DNA of 64,000 nucleotides from Chryseobacterium gallinarum (GCF_001021975.1 NZ_CP009928.1:2732001-2796000), one strand, 5' to 3'; shown: positions 1 to 8,487, numbered from the stretch's first letter. Notes: generated from the letters alone by a model not told the origin. Made by a program: numbers and translations.

Positions 1-1445
1 GCAAGATTGATCAGATACGTAATAACAGGAGCCAGAAGTGTTACTGCAAGAATAGAATGTTTTGTTGAAATCCTGAACCTGGTAAAGATTCCGAAAGCAA
101 AAAGTCCTAAAAGCGGGCCATACGTATAACCGGCAATTTCCATAATAAGATATACAATAGATTTATCATTCAGTGCTTTAAAAACCATGATTAAGATGAA
201 GAAAACAGCTGTAAACGTTAAATGTACCTTCATACGGACGCGTTTTTTTTCTTTTTCTGTTTTGGTTTTATCCTCATTGATATTCAACAGATCTACACAA
301 TAAGAACTGGTAACCGCAGTCAAAGCACCATCAGCAGAAGGAAACAGTGCTGAAATTAATCCAATGATAAAAATAATTGAAATAGCCATGGGAAAATATC
401 CCTGAAGAGATAAAGCAGGAAATAAGTCATCCCCCATGATATTTTTAATATTTCCTGAAGCGTCTTTAAATCCGAAAATATGAGCAACCGTTTCAGTGTT
501 TATCGTTCCATACTCAGCTCCGTGTTGTAATGCAAAAAGGTAGAGCAGTCCACCCAGGAATAAGAAAGCAAGATTTACAAAAAGCAATGTTCCTGCAAAA
601 GTCAGCATATTTTTTTTGGAATTTTTAAGGTTGTCAACAGAAATGTTTTTCTGCATCATTTCCTGATCCAGCCCCGTCATGGCAATCGTAATGAAAATTC
701 CTCCTAAGATGGTTTTAAGAAAAAAGGTTTTGGAATTAGGATCAGAATTGATAAAATGGGTATAGTTTTTTTGTTCTAAAATAGTATAAGCCTCACCGAA
801 AGATAAATTCAGGTTGGATAGAATATATACAATACAAGCGACCAGGCTGATAATCATGAACGAAGTTTGCAGCGTATCCGTGATTACGATTGTTTTCACT
901 CCCCCTTCAAAGGTATACAAAAGAACCATCAGTAAAAGAACAAGTGAGGTAACCCAAAACGGAACGCCCAGCCCTTCCAGCAAAAAGATCTGTAAAACAT
1001 TTACCACCAGATATAATCTCGCCGTTGCACCAATAGCCCTGGAAATGATAAAGAATATAGAGCCTATTTTGTGTGCCTCCACATTAAATCTTTTTCCCAG
1101 ATAAGTATAAATGGAAGTGAGGTTCATCTTATAATATAGGGGAAGCAATATGGCGGCCACAATAAAATATCCGATAAAAAATCCGATCACCATCATATAA
1201 TACTCAAATCCTCCATAGATATATTCTGTTCCGGTCATTTTTCCGACCGTTCCGGGAACCGAGATAAAGGTAACTCCACTGAGACTGGTTCCTATCATTC
1301 CAAATGCAACGAGCCACCATTTGCTCTTTTTATTGCCGATAAAAAATGATTGATTATCAGAATTTCTGCTGGTGAAATAAGAAATCACCAAAAGACCAAT
1401 GAAATAGATAAAGACAAATAGCAAAAGGATAGTTCCTGAATTCAT
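1..1445 (-). CDS. Sodium:solute symporter (SSS family), C-terminus beyond window
   Basis: This is a membrane symporter of the SSS family, expected to couple Na+ to uptake of an organic solute; the substrate cannot be told. Reading the minus strand from the ATG at 1445 gives an uninterrupted frame of 481 codons to the window edge. It starts MNSGTILLLFVFIYFIG and contains many hydrophobic segments. Family-typical stretches include the early loop GMIGTSLSGVTFISVPG and the later GLISALFPSADGALTAVTSS. The SSS family usually has 450-600 residues, so only a short C-terminal part should be missing. A perfect -7 box (TATATTTG on the minus strand, 1466-1473) lies just upstream and supports this start. 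It is followed on the left only by the edge, so operon partners are unknown. Family assignment is firm; substrate is open. Confidence 0.9.
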   Translation of the reverse strand, partial: MNSGTILLLFVFIYFIGLLVISYFTSRNSDNQSFFIGNKKSKWWLVAFGMIGTSLSGVTFISVPGTVGKMTGTEYIYGGFEYYMMVIGFFIGYFIVAAILLPLYYKMNLTSIYTYLGKRFNVEAHKIGSIFFIISRAIGATARLYLVVNVLQIFLLEGLGVPFWVTSLVLLLMVLLYTFEGGVKTIVITDTLQTSFMIISLVACIVYILSNLNLSFGEAYTILEQKNYTHFINSDPNSKTFFLKTILGGIFITIAMTGLDQEMMQKNISVDNLKNSKKNMLTFAGTLLFVNLAFLFLGGLLYLFALQHGAEYGTINTETVAHIFGFKDASGNIKNIMGDDLFPALSLQGYFPMAISIIFIIGLISALFPSADGALTAVTSSYCVDLLNINEDKTKTEKEKKRVRMKVHLTFTAVFFILIMVFKALNDKSIVYLIMEIAGYTYGPLLGLFAFGIFTRFRISTKHSILAVTLLAPVITYLINL

Positions 1446-1465
1446 GCTGAAATTTTAAATTTTAG

Positions 1466-1473
1466 CAAATATA
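1466..1473 (-). promoter_or_regulatory. -7 promoter box of the symporter gene
   Basis: TATATTTG on the minus strand matches the Bacteroidetes TAnnTTTG box. It is 20 bases upstream of the symporter ATG at 1445, implying a very short leader. Confidence 0.5.
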
Positions 1474-1502
1474 GTTTTTTTCTGTTCTGCTGAAAAAGAA
1501 AA

Positions 1503-1532
1503 AAACCTTCCGGAGATCTGCTCTGAAAGGTT
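1503..1532 (-). terminator. Hairpin terminator after the small GNAT gene
   Basis: The arms AACCTT..GAG and CTC..AAGGTT are imperfectly paired around a short loop and are followed on the minus strand by TTTTTTTCTTTTTC. This would end the minus-strand operon whose last stop is at 1558. Confidence 0.55.
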
Positions 1533-1557
1533 TTATATTTTGAGGGTTAAATAAAGG

Positions 1558-1845
1558 CTAATTCACCAAAACATCCTGAATTGCTGCATCTTTCTGGAAG
1601 CTTGCCTTAGCAAACGGACATAAAGGAATGATTTTTTTTCCATTTTTCCGGGCGAAATCTACCGCTGCCAAAAGCATTTCTTTTCCTACACCTTTTCCGT
1701 TGTAAGCTTCTTCCACCTCGGTGTGGTCTATAATAAATCTTTCTTCTCCCGCCCAGGTATACGTCATCATGCCTGCACGTCTTCCATCTATGAAAGCTTC
1801 AAAACTTCCGTGTTTGTCGTCGTTGTTTTGTTTTACTTCGATCAT
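1558..1845 (-). CDS. Small GNAT-fold N-acetyltransferase (YjdJ-like)
   Basis: This 95-residue protein resembles the compact GCN5-related acetyltransferases of the YjdJ type (Pfam Acetyltransf_CG). These retain only the acetyl-CoA binding core; a substrate is generally not known. The core is visible as FIDHTEVEEAYNGKGVGKEML (pyrophosphate-binding loop GKGVGK near residue 52) and the late IIPLCPFAKASF segment near residue 73. It is the last gene of a tight minus-strand run: the OsmC stop lies 2 bases upstream of its ATG. In E. coli a YjdJ-type GNAT neighbours the YjdI Fe-S protein, and a YjdI homologue is also close here, which supports a shared stress role. A paralogue sits at 4539-4850. Family is clear, substrate unknown. 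Confidence 0.85.
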   Translation of the reverse strand: MIEVKQNNDDKHGSFEAFIDGRRAGMMTYTWAGEERFIIDHTEVEEAYNGKGVGKEMLLAAVDFARKNGKKIIPLCPFAKASFQKDAAIQDVLVN

Positions 1846-1847
1846 GT

Positions 1848-2243
1848 TTATGAGAATTTAGTTAATATTTCTATATCGTTAGTTAATATTTTGTGAACAG
1901 GGCATGCATCAGCAATCGTGTGAAGTCTTTTCATCTGCTCATCATCCAGATTTCCATCAAAGGTAATATCCCTTTTAAAGACAGCTCTTTTGGTGAGCGG
2001 GTAATTTTCAAGCTCTACCTCTACATTGATGTTTTCTACTTCCCATTCTTTCCTGTCTATATACATTCTTAATGTAGCCGCTGTACAGCTTGCCAGGGAA
2101 GTGGCTAAAATTTCAAAGGGATTAAACCCTTTATTCTGACCACCCTTGTCTACCGGCTCATCAGTAATGATTTGATTTTCGCCGGCAGTGACCTCTGTAT
2201 AATATTTTGTTTTTCCTAAACTTGCTTTTACCGTTACCGCCAT
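1848..2243 (-). CDS. OsmC family peroxiredoxin-like protein
   Basis: OsmC/Ohr proteins reduce organic hydroperoxides with a pair of cysteines. The 131-residue product starts MAVTVKASLGKTKYYTEV and has the family pattern NPFEILATSLASCTAATLRMY (first cysteine near residue 57) and a second cysteine in ADACPVHKIL near residue 117. The start at 2243 is preferred over the upstream ATG at 2288 because it gives the normal OsmC N-terminus. It also shares one base with the stop of the preceding Fe-S gene (TAATG), a typical coupled arrangement. It sits inside a redox/stress operon with a YjdI-type protein, an FMN reductase and pirins, which agrees with a role in peroxide or electrophile defence. Exact substrate is not shown by the sequence. 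Confidence 0.88.
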   Translation of the reverse strand: MAVTVKASLGKTKYYTEVTAGENQIITDEPVDKGGQNKGFNPFEILATSLASCTAATLRMYIDRKEWEVENINVEVELENYPLTKRAVFKRDITFDGNLDDEQMKRLHTIADACPVHKILTNDIEILTKFS

Positions 2244-2461
2244 TATTTTGTTGTATTGAATGTATAACTTAATGCTCCGGAAGGGCATAGGTCAATTTGT
2301 TTTCTGAGTTCTCCGGAGGTTGCATTTTCTGCTTTGATCCAAGGTCTTTCTTTAGGATTGTAGACTTTGGGAAGCGTTTTTACGCAAATAGCCGAATGAA
2401 TACATTTTTGAGGTTTCCAGATGACTGTGATGTCACCATTGGTATATTCGTGTGTTTCCAT
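2243..2461 (-). CDS. YjdI-type small Fe-S (Fer4_19) protein
   Basis: This is a 72-residue protein of the divergent mono-cluster ferredoxin family Fer4_19, to which E. coli YjdI belongs. Three cysteines are visible: KCIHSAICVKTLP (residues near 19 and 25) and DLCPSGAL near residue 59. Such proteins are thought to carry one Fe-S cluster, but their partner is unknown. The reading frame ends in TAATG, where the final A of the stop is the first base of the OsmC start. The upstream TMEM175-like gene ends one base before it begins. This tight packing with OsmC and GNAT genes suggests a shared stress function. Family recognition is good, molecular role is unproven. Confidence 0.85.
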   Translation of the reverse strand: METHEYTNGDITVIWKPQKCIHSAICVKTLPKVYNPKERPWIKAENATSGELRKQIDLCPSGALSYTFNTTK

Positions 2462-2462
2462 A

Positions 2463-3041
2463 TCAATTTTCTTTTAATGATTTTTCGATTCTTTTGTCCG
2501 GAATCAGCCATATCAAAGCCACGAGATAATAAAAACCTATGGCAATATAAGGATAAAAAAATGAAGTAGCGATTCCCAGAACATAAAAAATGATCGATAT
2601 ATATTCTTTAAATTTAGAATGTATTGCCTCTTTTAGCTTAGAGTTTTCTCCTTCACAGCGTATGATTACATTTTCCAGGATGGTGTAGGCAATGGCGCTC
2701 ATAATAAGTCCTATTCCATAAGTGGCAACAGGGTTTTGGGCAAAATGAGAGGTTCCTATCCATTCTGTAGCAATAGGCATCAGGGAAAGCCAGAACAATA
2801 AATGAAGGTTGGCCCAAAGAATACTGCCGTTTACTTTTTTCACAGTCTGGAATAAATGATGATGATTGTTCCAATAAATTCCTACGTAAATGAAGCTGAA
2901 AATGTACGCCAGGAATCTGGGAAGTATAGGTTGGAGACTTGCCCAGCTGCTGCCCTCCGGAACCTTGAGTTCAAGCACCATGATCGTGATAATGATAGCT
3001 AAAACACCATCACTGAACGCTTCTAATCTTCCCTTAGTCAT
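2463..3041 (-). CDS. TMEM175-like membrane channel (DUF1211)
   Basis: The 192-residue product begins MTKGRLEAFSDGVLAIIITIMVLELKVP. The FSDG motif (residues 9-12) at the start of the first helix is the signature of bacterial TMEM175/DUF1211 proteins, which form tetrameric potassium-permeable channels. About six hydrophobic segments follow, ending in a basic, charged tail. Length is within the usual 190-220 for bacterial members. Its start overlaps the end of the preceding FMN-reductase gene by 8 bases, so the two are probably co-transcribed and translationally coupled. Why a K+ channel sits within a redox cluster is not clear; electrophile defence in bacteria can involve K+ fluxes, but that link is inference here. 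Confidence 0.85.
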   Translation of the reverse strand: MTKGRLEAFSDGVLAIIITIMVLELKVPEGSSWASLQPILPRFLAYIFSFIYVGIYWNNHHHLFQTVKKVNGSILWANLHLLFWLSLMPIATEWIGTSHFAQNPVATYGIGLIMSAIAYTILENVIIRCEGENSKLKEAIHSKFKEYISIIFYVLGIATSFFYPYIAIGFYYLVALIWLIPDKRIEKSLKEN

Positions 3042-3570
3042 GGGTAATCTGGCTTTTAAAACTTGCTATTTTACTTTTCAGGTCATTCAGCATTTCAGGA
3101 TTAATTACTCCATTTTCCAGATCAAAATTTTCATAAAATTTCGGAAGTGAAAAAGTTTCTTTAATGTCTGCTGCAAACTGGGGGAAAAATGTTTTGGCAG
3201 TGTTCATTACGTTCCCGCCCCCGTAACCTCCAGGAGAAGTGCTCATTAAAAGCATGGGTTTGTTTTGAAAAACTTTTACATTGATCCTTGATGCCCAGTC
3301 GAAAATATTTTTAAAAGCGGCGCTGTAAGACCTGTTGTGCTCGGCAAGGGAACAGATGATAACATCGCATTCTTCAATTTCCTTCAGAAACCGGTAAGCT
3401 TCATCAGGAAAACCTTTTTTTTCAAGATCTACAGAAAAAACAGGCATTGAAAAATCATTAAGGTCAATAAAATTAAGCTCTTCATTCTGGAAATCCTTCA
3501 GGACAAATTTTACCAGTTCCCGGTTAATAGAGGTGGAAGAGGTGCTTCCTGCAAATGCTAATACTTTCAT
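3034..3570 (-). CDS. NADPH-dependent FMN reductase (flavodoxin-like fold)
   Basis: This 178-residue cytoplasmic enzyme belongs to the NADPH-dependent FMN/azo/quinone reductase family. The FMN phosphate-binding loop is at residues 8-16 (GSTSSTSIN), the flavin-contacting segment SLAEHNRSYSAAFKNIFDW is near residue 74, and the loop TSPGGYGGGNVM is near residue 111. Family length is normally 170-200 residues. It likely reduces FMN or quinones with NADPH, in line with the pirins and OsmC around it. It lies 24 bases downstream of a pirin gene and overlaps the TMEM175-like gene by 8 bases, so it should be part of the same transcript. The physiological electron acceptor cannot be told from sequence. 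Confidence 0.88.
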   Translation of the reverse strand: MKVLAFAGSTSSTSINRELVKFVLKDFQNEELNFIDLNDFSMPVFSVDLEKKGFPDEAYRFLKEIEECDVIICSLAEHNRSYSAAFKNIFDWASRINVKVFQNKPMLLMSTSPGGYGGGNVMNTAKTFFPQFAADIKETFSLPKFYENFDLENGVINPEMLNDLKSKIASFKSQITHD

Positions 3571-3594
3571 GGTGGTATGATTCTGTACAGGATA

Positions 3595-4491
3595 TTATTT
3601 TCTGTTTAAAATAGCTTTGGGAAGGGGAACATATTCCTCTTCATCACCCGGAACCAGAGGGAATGCATCATGATTCTGATCATTCCAGTTTACTTTAGCC
3701 TGATCAATGATTTCTTTATCTGAGTTGACAAAATTCCAGAATATAAAGCGTTCCTCATCAAAAGGTTCACCTCCGAAAAGGTATACTGTACCGTTTTCGC
3801 TCATGTCAAACTCACACAGTTTAGTATCCTTGGCAATCATCAGTTGTTTGGATCCATAGGAGTTCCCTTCAGTGGTCACCGTTCCATCTAAAACGTACAT
3901 TGCTGCCTCCCCGTAGAGGTCTTTTCCAATGCTTATTTTCTTAGGCTCTTTTGTTTTAATTTCCAGAAAAAACAGCTTGCTGTGCACTGGTACAGGAGAG
4001 GTTCTGCCAAAAGCTTCACCTGCAATAAGCTTATATTGAATGCCGTCTTCCTCCCATACCGGAATCTCATCAGCTTCAACATGGAAAGTAGGCTCCGATT
4101 GTTCCAGGTGCTTGGGAAGTCCTACCCAGATCTGGAATCCGTGAAGTCTTTTATCACTGTGTCTTAAATATTCAGGAGTTCTCTCTGAATGTACAACCCC
4201 TTTTCCGGCGGTCATCCAATTCACAGCACCCGGTTTTATTTCAACGGCACTTCCGATACTGTCCCTGTGGAAAATAGAGCCTTCCAGCAGGTATGTTAAT
4301 GTAGACAATCCAATATGGGGATGTGGAGGAACATCAAGATTTTGATAATCCTTTAATTCAGAAGGGCCCATATGATCGATGAAAACAAAAGGTCCTACCG
4401 CTCTTTTCTCACGGAAAGGAAGAAGCCTTCCTACCAGGAAATTCCCTATATCTGCTGCTTTCTCCTCTATGATAAGTCCAATATTTGACAT
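3595..4491 (-). CDS. Pirin family protein (first copy)
   Basis: Pirins are bicupin, Fe-binding proteins; some bacterial members oxidise quercetin or modulate metabolic enzymes. This 298-residue protein has the metal-ligand pattern HPH at residues 57-59 and HSE at 101-103, in the typical contexts VPPHPHIGLSTLTYLLEG and GKGVVHSERTPE. The second cupin and a C-terminal pirin_C region follow. It probably heads, or follows a small GNAT gene in, the minus-strand cluster 4850-1558: the GNAT stop is about 47 bases upstream and an FMN reductase starts 24 bases downstream. A second pirin at 5056-5931 is clearly divergent in sequence, so this is not a recent tandem duplication. Family is certain, activity unproven. 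Confidence 0.92.
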   Translation of the reverse strand: MSNIGLIIEEKAADIGNFLVGRLLPFREKRAVGPFVFIDHMGPSELKDYQNLDVPPHPHIGLSTLTYLLEGSIFHRDSIGSAVEIKPGAVNWMTAGKGVVHSERTPEYLRHSDKRLHGFQIWVGLPKHLEQSEPTFHVEADEIPVWEEDGIQYKLIAGEAFGRTSPVPVHSKLFFLEIKTKEPKKISIGKDLYGEAAMYVLDGTVTTEGNSYGSKQLMIAKDTKLCEFDMSENGTVYLFGGEPFDEERFIFWNFVNSDKEIIDQAKVNWNDQNHDAFPLVPGDEEEYVPLPKAILNRK

Positions 4492-4538
4492 AATAAATGA
4501 CGTATTTTTTAATTTTATTTGAATATTAAGTGATTGAT

Positions 4539-4850
4539 TTAAATTTTATTATAGCCTTCAAATCTTTCATCCACGATACGTTTCCATTCCGGATGCTTCT
4601 TAATAAAAGCAAAAACATAAGGACAGAATGGTAAAAGTTTTTTACCGCTCTCTTCTATATAATGTAATGTTTTTTCTACGACTGCGGCTGCTGCTCCAGT
4701 TCCTGCCAGCTCCGGTTCAGCTTCCGTGTGAATCAGAGAGACCTGATGCATTGTCTCGCGGTAGTCAATGAATGCATAATGACCGTTAACTTCTATTTCA
4801 AATCTTTTATCAGTTTTTACGAGAGGGATGTTTTCAAATTCAGGTTTCAT
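4539..4850 (-). CDS. Small GNAT-fold N-acetyltransferase (YjdJ-like), second copy
   Basis: A 103-residue compact GNAT of the same Acetyltransf_CG type as the gene at 1558-1845. The acetyl-CoA loop region reads HTEAEPELAGTGAAAAVVEKTL (near residues 41-62), and the late KLLPFCPYVFAFIKKHPEW segment matches the family C-terminus. It lies between two pirin genes and may be the first gene of the run that continues through the first pirin to the small GNAT at 1558. No promoter box is obvious in front of it. The two GNATs bracketing the cluster are similar in pattern but not near-identical. Substrate unknown. Confidence 0.85.
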   Translation of the reverse strand: MKPEFENIPLVKTDKRFEIEVNGHYAFIDYRETMHQVSLIHTEAEPELAGTGAAAAVVEKTLHYIEESGKKLLPFCPYVFAFIKKHPEWKRIVDERFEGYNKI

Positions 4851-4910
4851 AATTTTTAAGATTAAAAAGTTGTGATATTTAAGGAGTAAAATTTCTATCA
4901 GTAATGAAGA

Positions 4911-4947
4911 CTAAACCTTATAGGTTTCAAAAACTATAAGGTTTAGC
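4911..4947. repeat. Strong dyad, terminator-like hairpin downstream of the second pirin
   Basis: CTAAACCTTATAG and its exact reverse complement CTATAAGGTTTAG are separated by 10 bases. It lies between the pirin stop (5056) and the GNAT start (4850). It has no long T-tract on either side, so it may be an inefficient terminator, an RNA-stability hairpin or a dispersed repeat. Confidence 0.5.
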
Positions 4948-5055
4948 TCCTGAGATTTATTCTGGTTATTTAGGCATAATAAAATTTACACCTTTGTTAA
5001 TTATATAAAGTTAATAAAAAAGGAACAATCAAAGATTAAGATAAATTTAATTCTA

Positions 5056-5931
5056 TCAATCTTCAAGGTAACCGAATTTTCCGGTGTTGAAGTCTTCAAA
5101 TGCCTGCATGATTTCTTCCCGGGAATTCATAACAAAAGGCCCGTGAGGATAGATCGGTTCATTAATAGGCTCTCCACTGATGATCAGGATAATAGCATCT
5201 TCTTTTGCCTCAATAGTGAAGGTCTCTCCTTCATTTTTAAACAAAGCGAAATGATCTGTTTTAACGTGTTCTTCTCCATTAATAATAATACTTCCTTCAA
5301 TCACTAATGCTGCGGTATTAAAGGATGCCGGGAAAGTAAATTCCGCTTTTCCTCCTGCTTTAAGCTTTGCATTCATCATATGAACAGGAGTGAAAGTACT
5401 GGCCGGTCCTTTATGACCCTGATATTCTCCTGCGATCACTTCTATTATTCCATTTTCTCCTAAATCTACCCGTTCCATACTGGAGTTTTCAATCGCCTGG
5501 TATTTTGGATGGCTCATCTTATCTTTTGCAGGAAGGTTAACCCAAAGCTGAACCATTTGAAAGATTCCTCCTTTTTTTGACCACTCCGTTTCATGATATT
5601 CTTTATGAAGAACTCCTTTGGCAGCAGTCATCCATTGTACATCACCTTCTCCTATGATTCCGCCACCACCGGCGCTGTCATGATGTTCTACCTTACCACT
5701 GTATGCTATTGTTACTGTTTCAAAACCTCTATGCGGATGAACACCTACACCTCTTGGTGTTTCGGAACCATTAAAATGGAATTTTGAATTATAATCAAGC
5801 ATAATGAACGGGTCCATTCTTTTCATATCTAATCCATGTACCCCTGGAATAAAATTATGAACTCTAAAACCGTCGCCTACAAAATGTGCAGGTCTTGGAG
5901 ATACTACGATTTCTACTTTTTTAGTTGCCAT
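5056..5931 (-). CDS. Pirin family protein (second copy)
   Basis: This 291-residue bicupin has the pirin metal pattern HPH at residues 65-67 (GVGVHPHRGFETVTIAYSG) and HKE at 109-111 (AAKGVLHKEYHE). The spacing and the GGGGIIGEGDVQWMTA stretch before the second ligand pair are typical of pirins. A perfect -7 box (TATTTTTG on the minus strand, 5954-5961) lies 23 bases upstream of the ATG, so it appears to have its own promoter. A strong hairpin downstream (4911-4947) separates it from the next gene. Together with the other pirin it surrounds a small GNAT. Possible roles are quinone or flavonoid oxidation or regulation through Fe state; neither can be chosen from sequence. Confidence 0.92.
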   Translation of the reverse strand: MATKKVEIVVSPRPAHFVGDGFRVHNFIPGVHGLDMKRMDPFIMLDYNSKFHFNGSETPRGVGVHPHRGFETVTIAYSGKVEHHDSAGGGGIIGEGDVQWMTAAKGVLHKEYHETEWSKKGGIFQMVQLWVNLPAKDKMSHPKYQAIENSSMERVDLGENGIIEVIAGEYQGHKGPASTFTPVHMMNAKLKAGGKAEFTFPASFNTAALVIEGSIIINGEEHVKTDHFALFKNEGETFTIEAKEDAIILIISGEPINEPIYPHGPFVMNSREEIMQAFEDFNTGKFGYLED

Positions 5932-5953
5932 AATATTGTTGATTTTATAGATA

Positions 5954-5961
5954 CAAAAATA
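5954..5961 (-). promoter_or_regulatory. -7 promoter box of the second pirin gene
   Basis: TATTTTTG on the minus strand fits TAnnTTTG and lies 23 bases upstream of the ATG at 5931. Confidence 0.5.
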
Positions 5962-6133
5962 CTATTGCTATATAGGAAAAGCATTGATCTGTGATAAGTT
6001 CGTTAAGAGGTGAAGTAAAACAGGTAAGAAGGAAGATGGTAAGTGGACAAGCCTTTTGCCCCCGTTAGGTTGAAGAAAGGTGGATAACAGGCAGGTCAGC
6101 AATTTATTATTTGTTCATCTGTCTTTTTCCTGA

Positions 6134-7537
6134 TTATTCGTCCTTCGATTTCATATTCTTCCCATCGGAAATATGGAGTCTTCTAAAAACCAGACCTGAT
6201 AAAATAGTCAGAATCCCGACGGTGAGAAAAGTATAACGGAAAGCATTGTGAATTTCTCCGTTAATAAGATCTGAATTTTCAAATACTTTCAAAACAATCA
6301 ATCCGAATGCAATACCAAAACCGATGGCAAGTTGTTGATTGACTGATATCAGTGAATTGCCGCTGCTGGTCTGGAAATTCCGGAGGTCAGCAATGGAAAT
6401 GGTATTCATGGAGGTAAACTGGATAGAATTGAAGAATCCTAAAACCGCTATGATAGGGACAAACCAATATAAAGAAGTGTGAATATCCGGAATAGCCAAT
6501 AAGCAGATCAGGGTTCCGATAATGAATGTATTCACCATTAAAGTCTGGCGATATCCGTATTTATCCAGGATTTTGATGACAGAAGATTTTCCGAATATAG
6601 CTGTTAGTGCCATAGGAGCAATAATCCAGCCGGAAGTTACCGCAGACTGCTTGTAGGCAATCTGGATCATGAGCGGAAGTAAAAGCGGGACAGAGCTTAT
6701 TCCTAACCGGGTAGCCAGGTTCCCTACAATTCCTACCCGAAAAGTTCTTACCTGGAAAAGGTTTAATGGGAAAATGGGATTTCCTTCCCGTTTGGCATGC
6801 CTGTAATAATAATAGAGAAAGAGAAACCCTAAAATGAATACAAGGAGAACCGGAGTGATATTCTGGATATCCCCGAAAAGTTCGAGTGAAATTGAGAGCA
6901 GGAGAGAGGCTGCGGCAAAAATTAAAAAACCTTTCAAATCAAAATCCACATCGGTTGATTTGTAATCAGGCATAAATTTTAAGCCTAAAAGAATTCCTAA
7001 AAATCCTATCGGAATATTAATCAGAAATATCCAGTGCCATGAAAGATAATCTACCATATATCCTCCTACTAAAGGCCCCAGTACGGGTCCGATCAGTGCG
7101 GGAATAATGGCAAAGTTCATTGCTTTAAGGAGTTCATTTTTATCAAAAGTCTTGATTAAGGCCAATTTACCAACAGGAGTCATTAAACTTCCCCCGACTC
7201 CCTGTATTACCCTTGAAATCACCAGGTGGGTGAGGTTCTGGGAAAGAGAGCAGAAAAGTGATCCGAGACTGAATAATACCAGGGAAAATATAAATATTTT
7301 TTTGGTTCCGAACCTGTCTGCCAGAAAACCGCTGGCAGGCATGAAAACCGCTAATGTCAGCACGTAGCTGATAATCGCATTCTGCATATTGAGAGGTGAC
7401 TCATTAAGGTCTTTTGCAATAGAAGGCAAAGAGGTATTCAGGATTGTAGAATCAAGCATCTGCATGAAAATAGCAGTAGCAAGAATCAATGGAAGTATTT
7501 TCTTAATGGAAGTTTGTTGTTGGCTGGTATCTGTCAT
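6134..7537 (-). CDS. MFS drug exporter, DHA2/EmrB-like (14 TM)
   Basis: This 467-residue inner-membrane transporter belongs to the major facilitator superfamily, drug:H+ antiporter type 2. The N-terminal TM1 region DSTILNTSLPSIAKDL (near residue 29) is the motif D1 typical of DHA2 members. The loop 2-3 motif A reads GFLADRFGTKKIFIFSL near residue 75, and motif C appears as PALIGPVLGPLVGGYMVDYLSW near residue 145. Around 13-14 hydrophobic segments are present, and length is normal for EmrB-like exporters. It stands alone between a pirin and an unknown secreted-protein gene, with no membrane-fusion protein (EmrA) next to it. It is likely to export a toxic organic compound, but its substrate is not predictable. 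Confidence 0.9.
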   Translation of the reverse strand: MTDTSQQQTSIKKILPLILATAIFMQMLDSTILNTSLPSIAKDLNESPLNMQNAIISYVLTLAVFMPASGFLADRFGTKKIFIFSLVLFSLGSLFCSLSQNLTHLVISRVIQGVGGSLMTPVGKLALIKTFDKNELLKAMNFAIIPALIGPVLGPLVGGYMVDYLSWHWIFLINIPIGFLGILLGLKFMPDYKSTDVDFDLKGFLIFAAASLLLSISLELFGDIQNITPVLLVFILGFLFLYYYYRHAKREGNPIFPLNLFQVRTFRVGIVGNLATRLGISSVPLLLPLMIQIAYKQSAVTSGWIIAPMALTAIFGKSSVIKILDKYGYRQTLMVNTFIIGTLICLLAIPDIHTSLYWFVPIIAVLGFFNSIQFTSMNTISIADLRNFQTSSGNSLISVNQQLAIGFGIAFGLIVLKVFENSDLINGEIHNAFRYTFLTVGILTILSGLVFRRLHISDGKNMKSKDE

Positions 7538-7639
7538 TATATCAAGGCCGGAGCTTTTAAAAATCCCGGGCTTTTTTTGTTTGACGAATGTTTACTTTAA
7601 GCTTTTAAATCTTTAGATAAAGAAATCCATATAAAATTA

Positions 7640-7671
7640 AAAAAGTCCTGCGAAATATCACAGGACTTTTT
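7640..7671 (-). terminator. Hairpin terminator after the secreted unknown protein
   Basis: AAAAAGTCCTG and CAGGACTTTTT pair around a 10-base loop, followed by T-rich sequence on both strands. It lies directly after the minus-strand stop at 7675. Confidence 0.75.
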
Positions 7672-7674
7672 GAT

Positions 7675-8487
7675 TTATTTTCTTGGCTTTTCTACTCCTT
7701 TCCATTCATCACCGGCTTTTCTGTACTGGCTTAGAATAAAAGTTTTGAAATCTTTGGTTTTGTATTCTATATTATCTGTATTCTGTTCAAACGGCATGAT
7801 GTAGTAGTAATCTACGTCTGTTTTATCAGATTTGTTCCCTTTTTTCACAGAAGGTACATACTTGGAAAATTTATAGTTGGGAAGATATTGTCTTAACCTT
7901 GTATAAAATGCTTTGTCCTCTTTTTCGTTAGGAATGATATCAACGATATTCAAATGATCTTTTTTCTTATCGATCCAAAGGTAATACGTTTTTTCTTCCC
8001 CTAAATTCCTGTTGACAGAATTGAAGGCGAATAATTCTTTCGGAACCAGTTCTTTGATTTTTTCAGGATCAACCTTAGTATAGTATTGGCCTTTAGAAGG
8101 ATCAACATAAGTTTCAAGGTTGTACATTAAAACCGAATTATTTTCAAATTTTTTATTTTTAAAATATTGATTTAAAGATAGTTCTGCGGTTGCTCTCAGC
8201 TCTTTACTTCTGTCATCCAGCTTTTTCGTTGGGTTCTGAGGATTTACATATTTTACAAATTCATATAAAACAACAGGTTTTATATCCTTAAGGTGGGGAT
8301 AAGTTTTCAGCTGTTCTGCCATTACAAGCCAGTAATATTGTTGGTAATAGTCATCTTTATCAGCATCTTTCACACTTTTATAGGCTAAAGCAAGCTTTTT
8401 TGAATTTAAATATTTACCAAATTTTCCTTGTCCGAAGGCAAAGCTAATGGATAATAAGGCAAATAAAACAGTAAGGTTTCTTCTCAT
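7675..8487 (-). CDS. Secreted protein of unknown function
   Basis: I do not recognise this gene. From the ATG at 8487 the product is 270 residues and begins MRRNLTVLFALLSISFAFGQG, a clean signal peptide with cleavage expected after the alanine/phenylalanine-glycine region near residue 20. An in-frame ATG 30 bases further upstream would put ten polar residues before the signal peptide, so the inner start is preferred. The mature protein is rich in Lys, Asp and Tyr and is predicted soluble, with no cysteine-based or catalytic motif that I can see. A hairpin terminator follows. It stands alone between asnB and the MFS exporter. Probably periplasmic, or exported to the outer membrane space. Confidence 0.7.
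   Translation of the reverse strand: MRRNLTVLFALLSISFAFGQGKFGKYLNSKKLALAYKSVKDADKDDYYQQYYWLVMAEQLKTYPHLKDIKPVVLYEFVKYVNPQNPTKKLDDRSKELRATAELSLNQYFKNKKFENNSVLMYNLETYVDPSKGQYYTKVDPEKIKELVPKELFAFNSVNRNLGEEKTYYLWIDKKKDHLNIVDIIPNEKEDKAFYTRLRQYLPNYKFSKYVPSVKKGNKSDKTDVDYYYIMPFEQNTDNIEYKTKDFKTFILSQYRKAGDEWKGVEKPRK

Noticed and set aside
3595..5931. Recent tandem duplication of the pirin gene
   Set aside because: The two proteins are too different in sequence, sharing only the family motifs.
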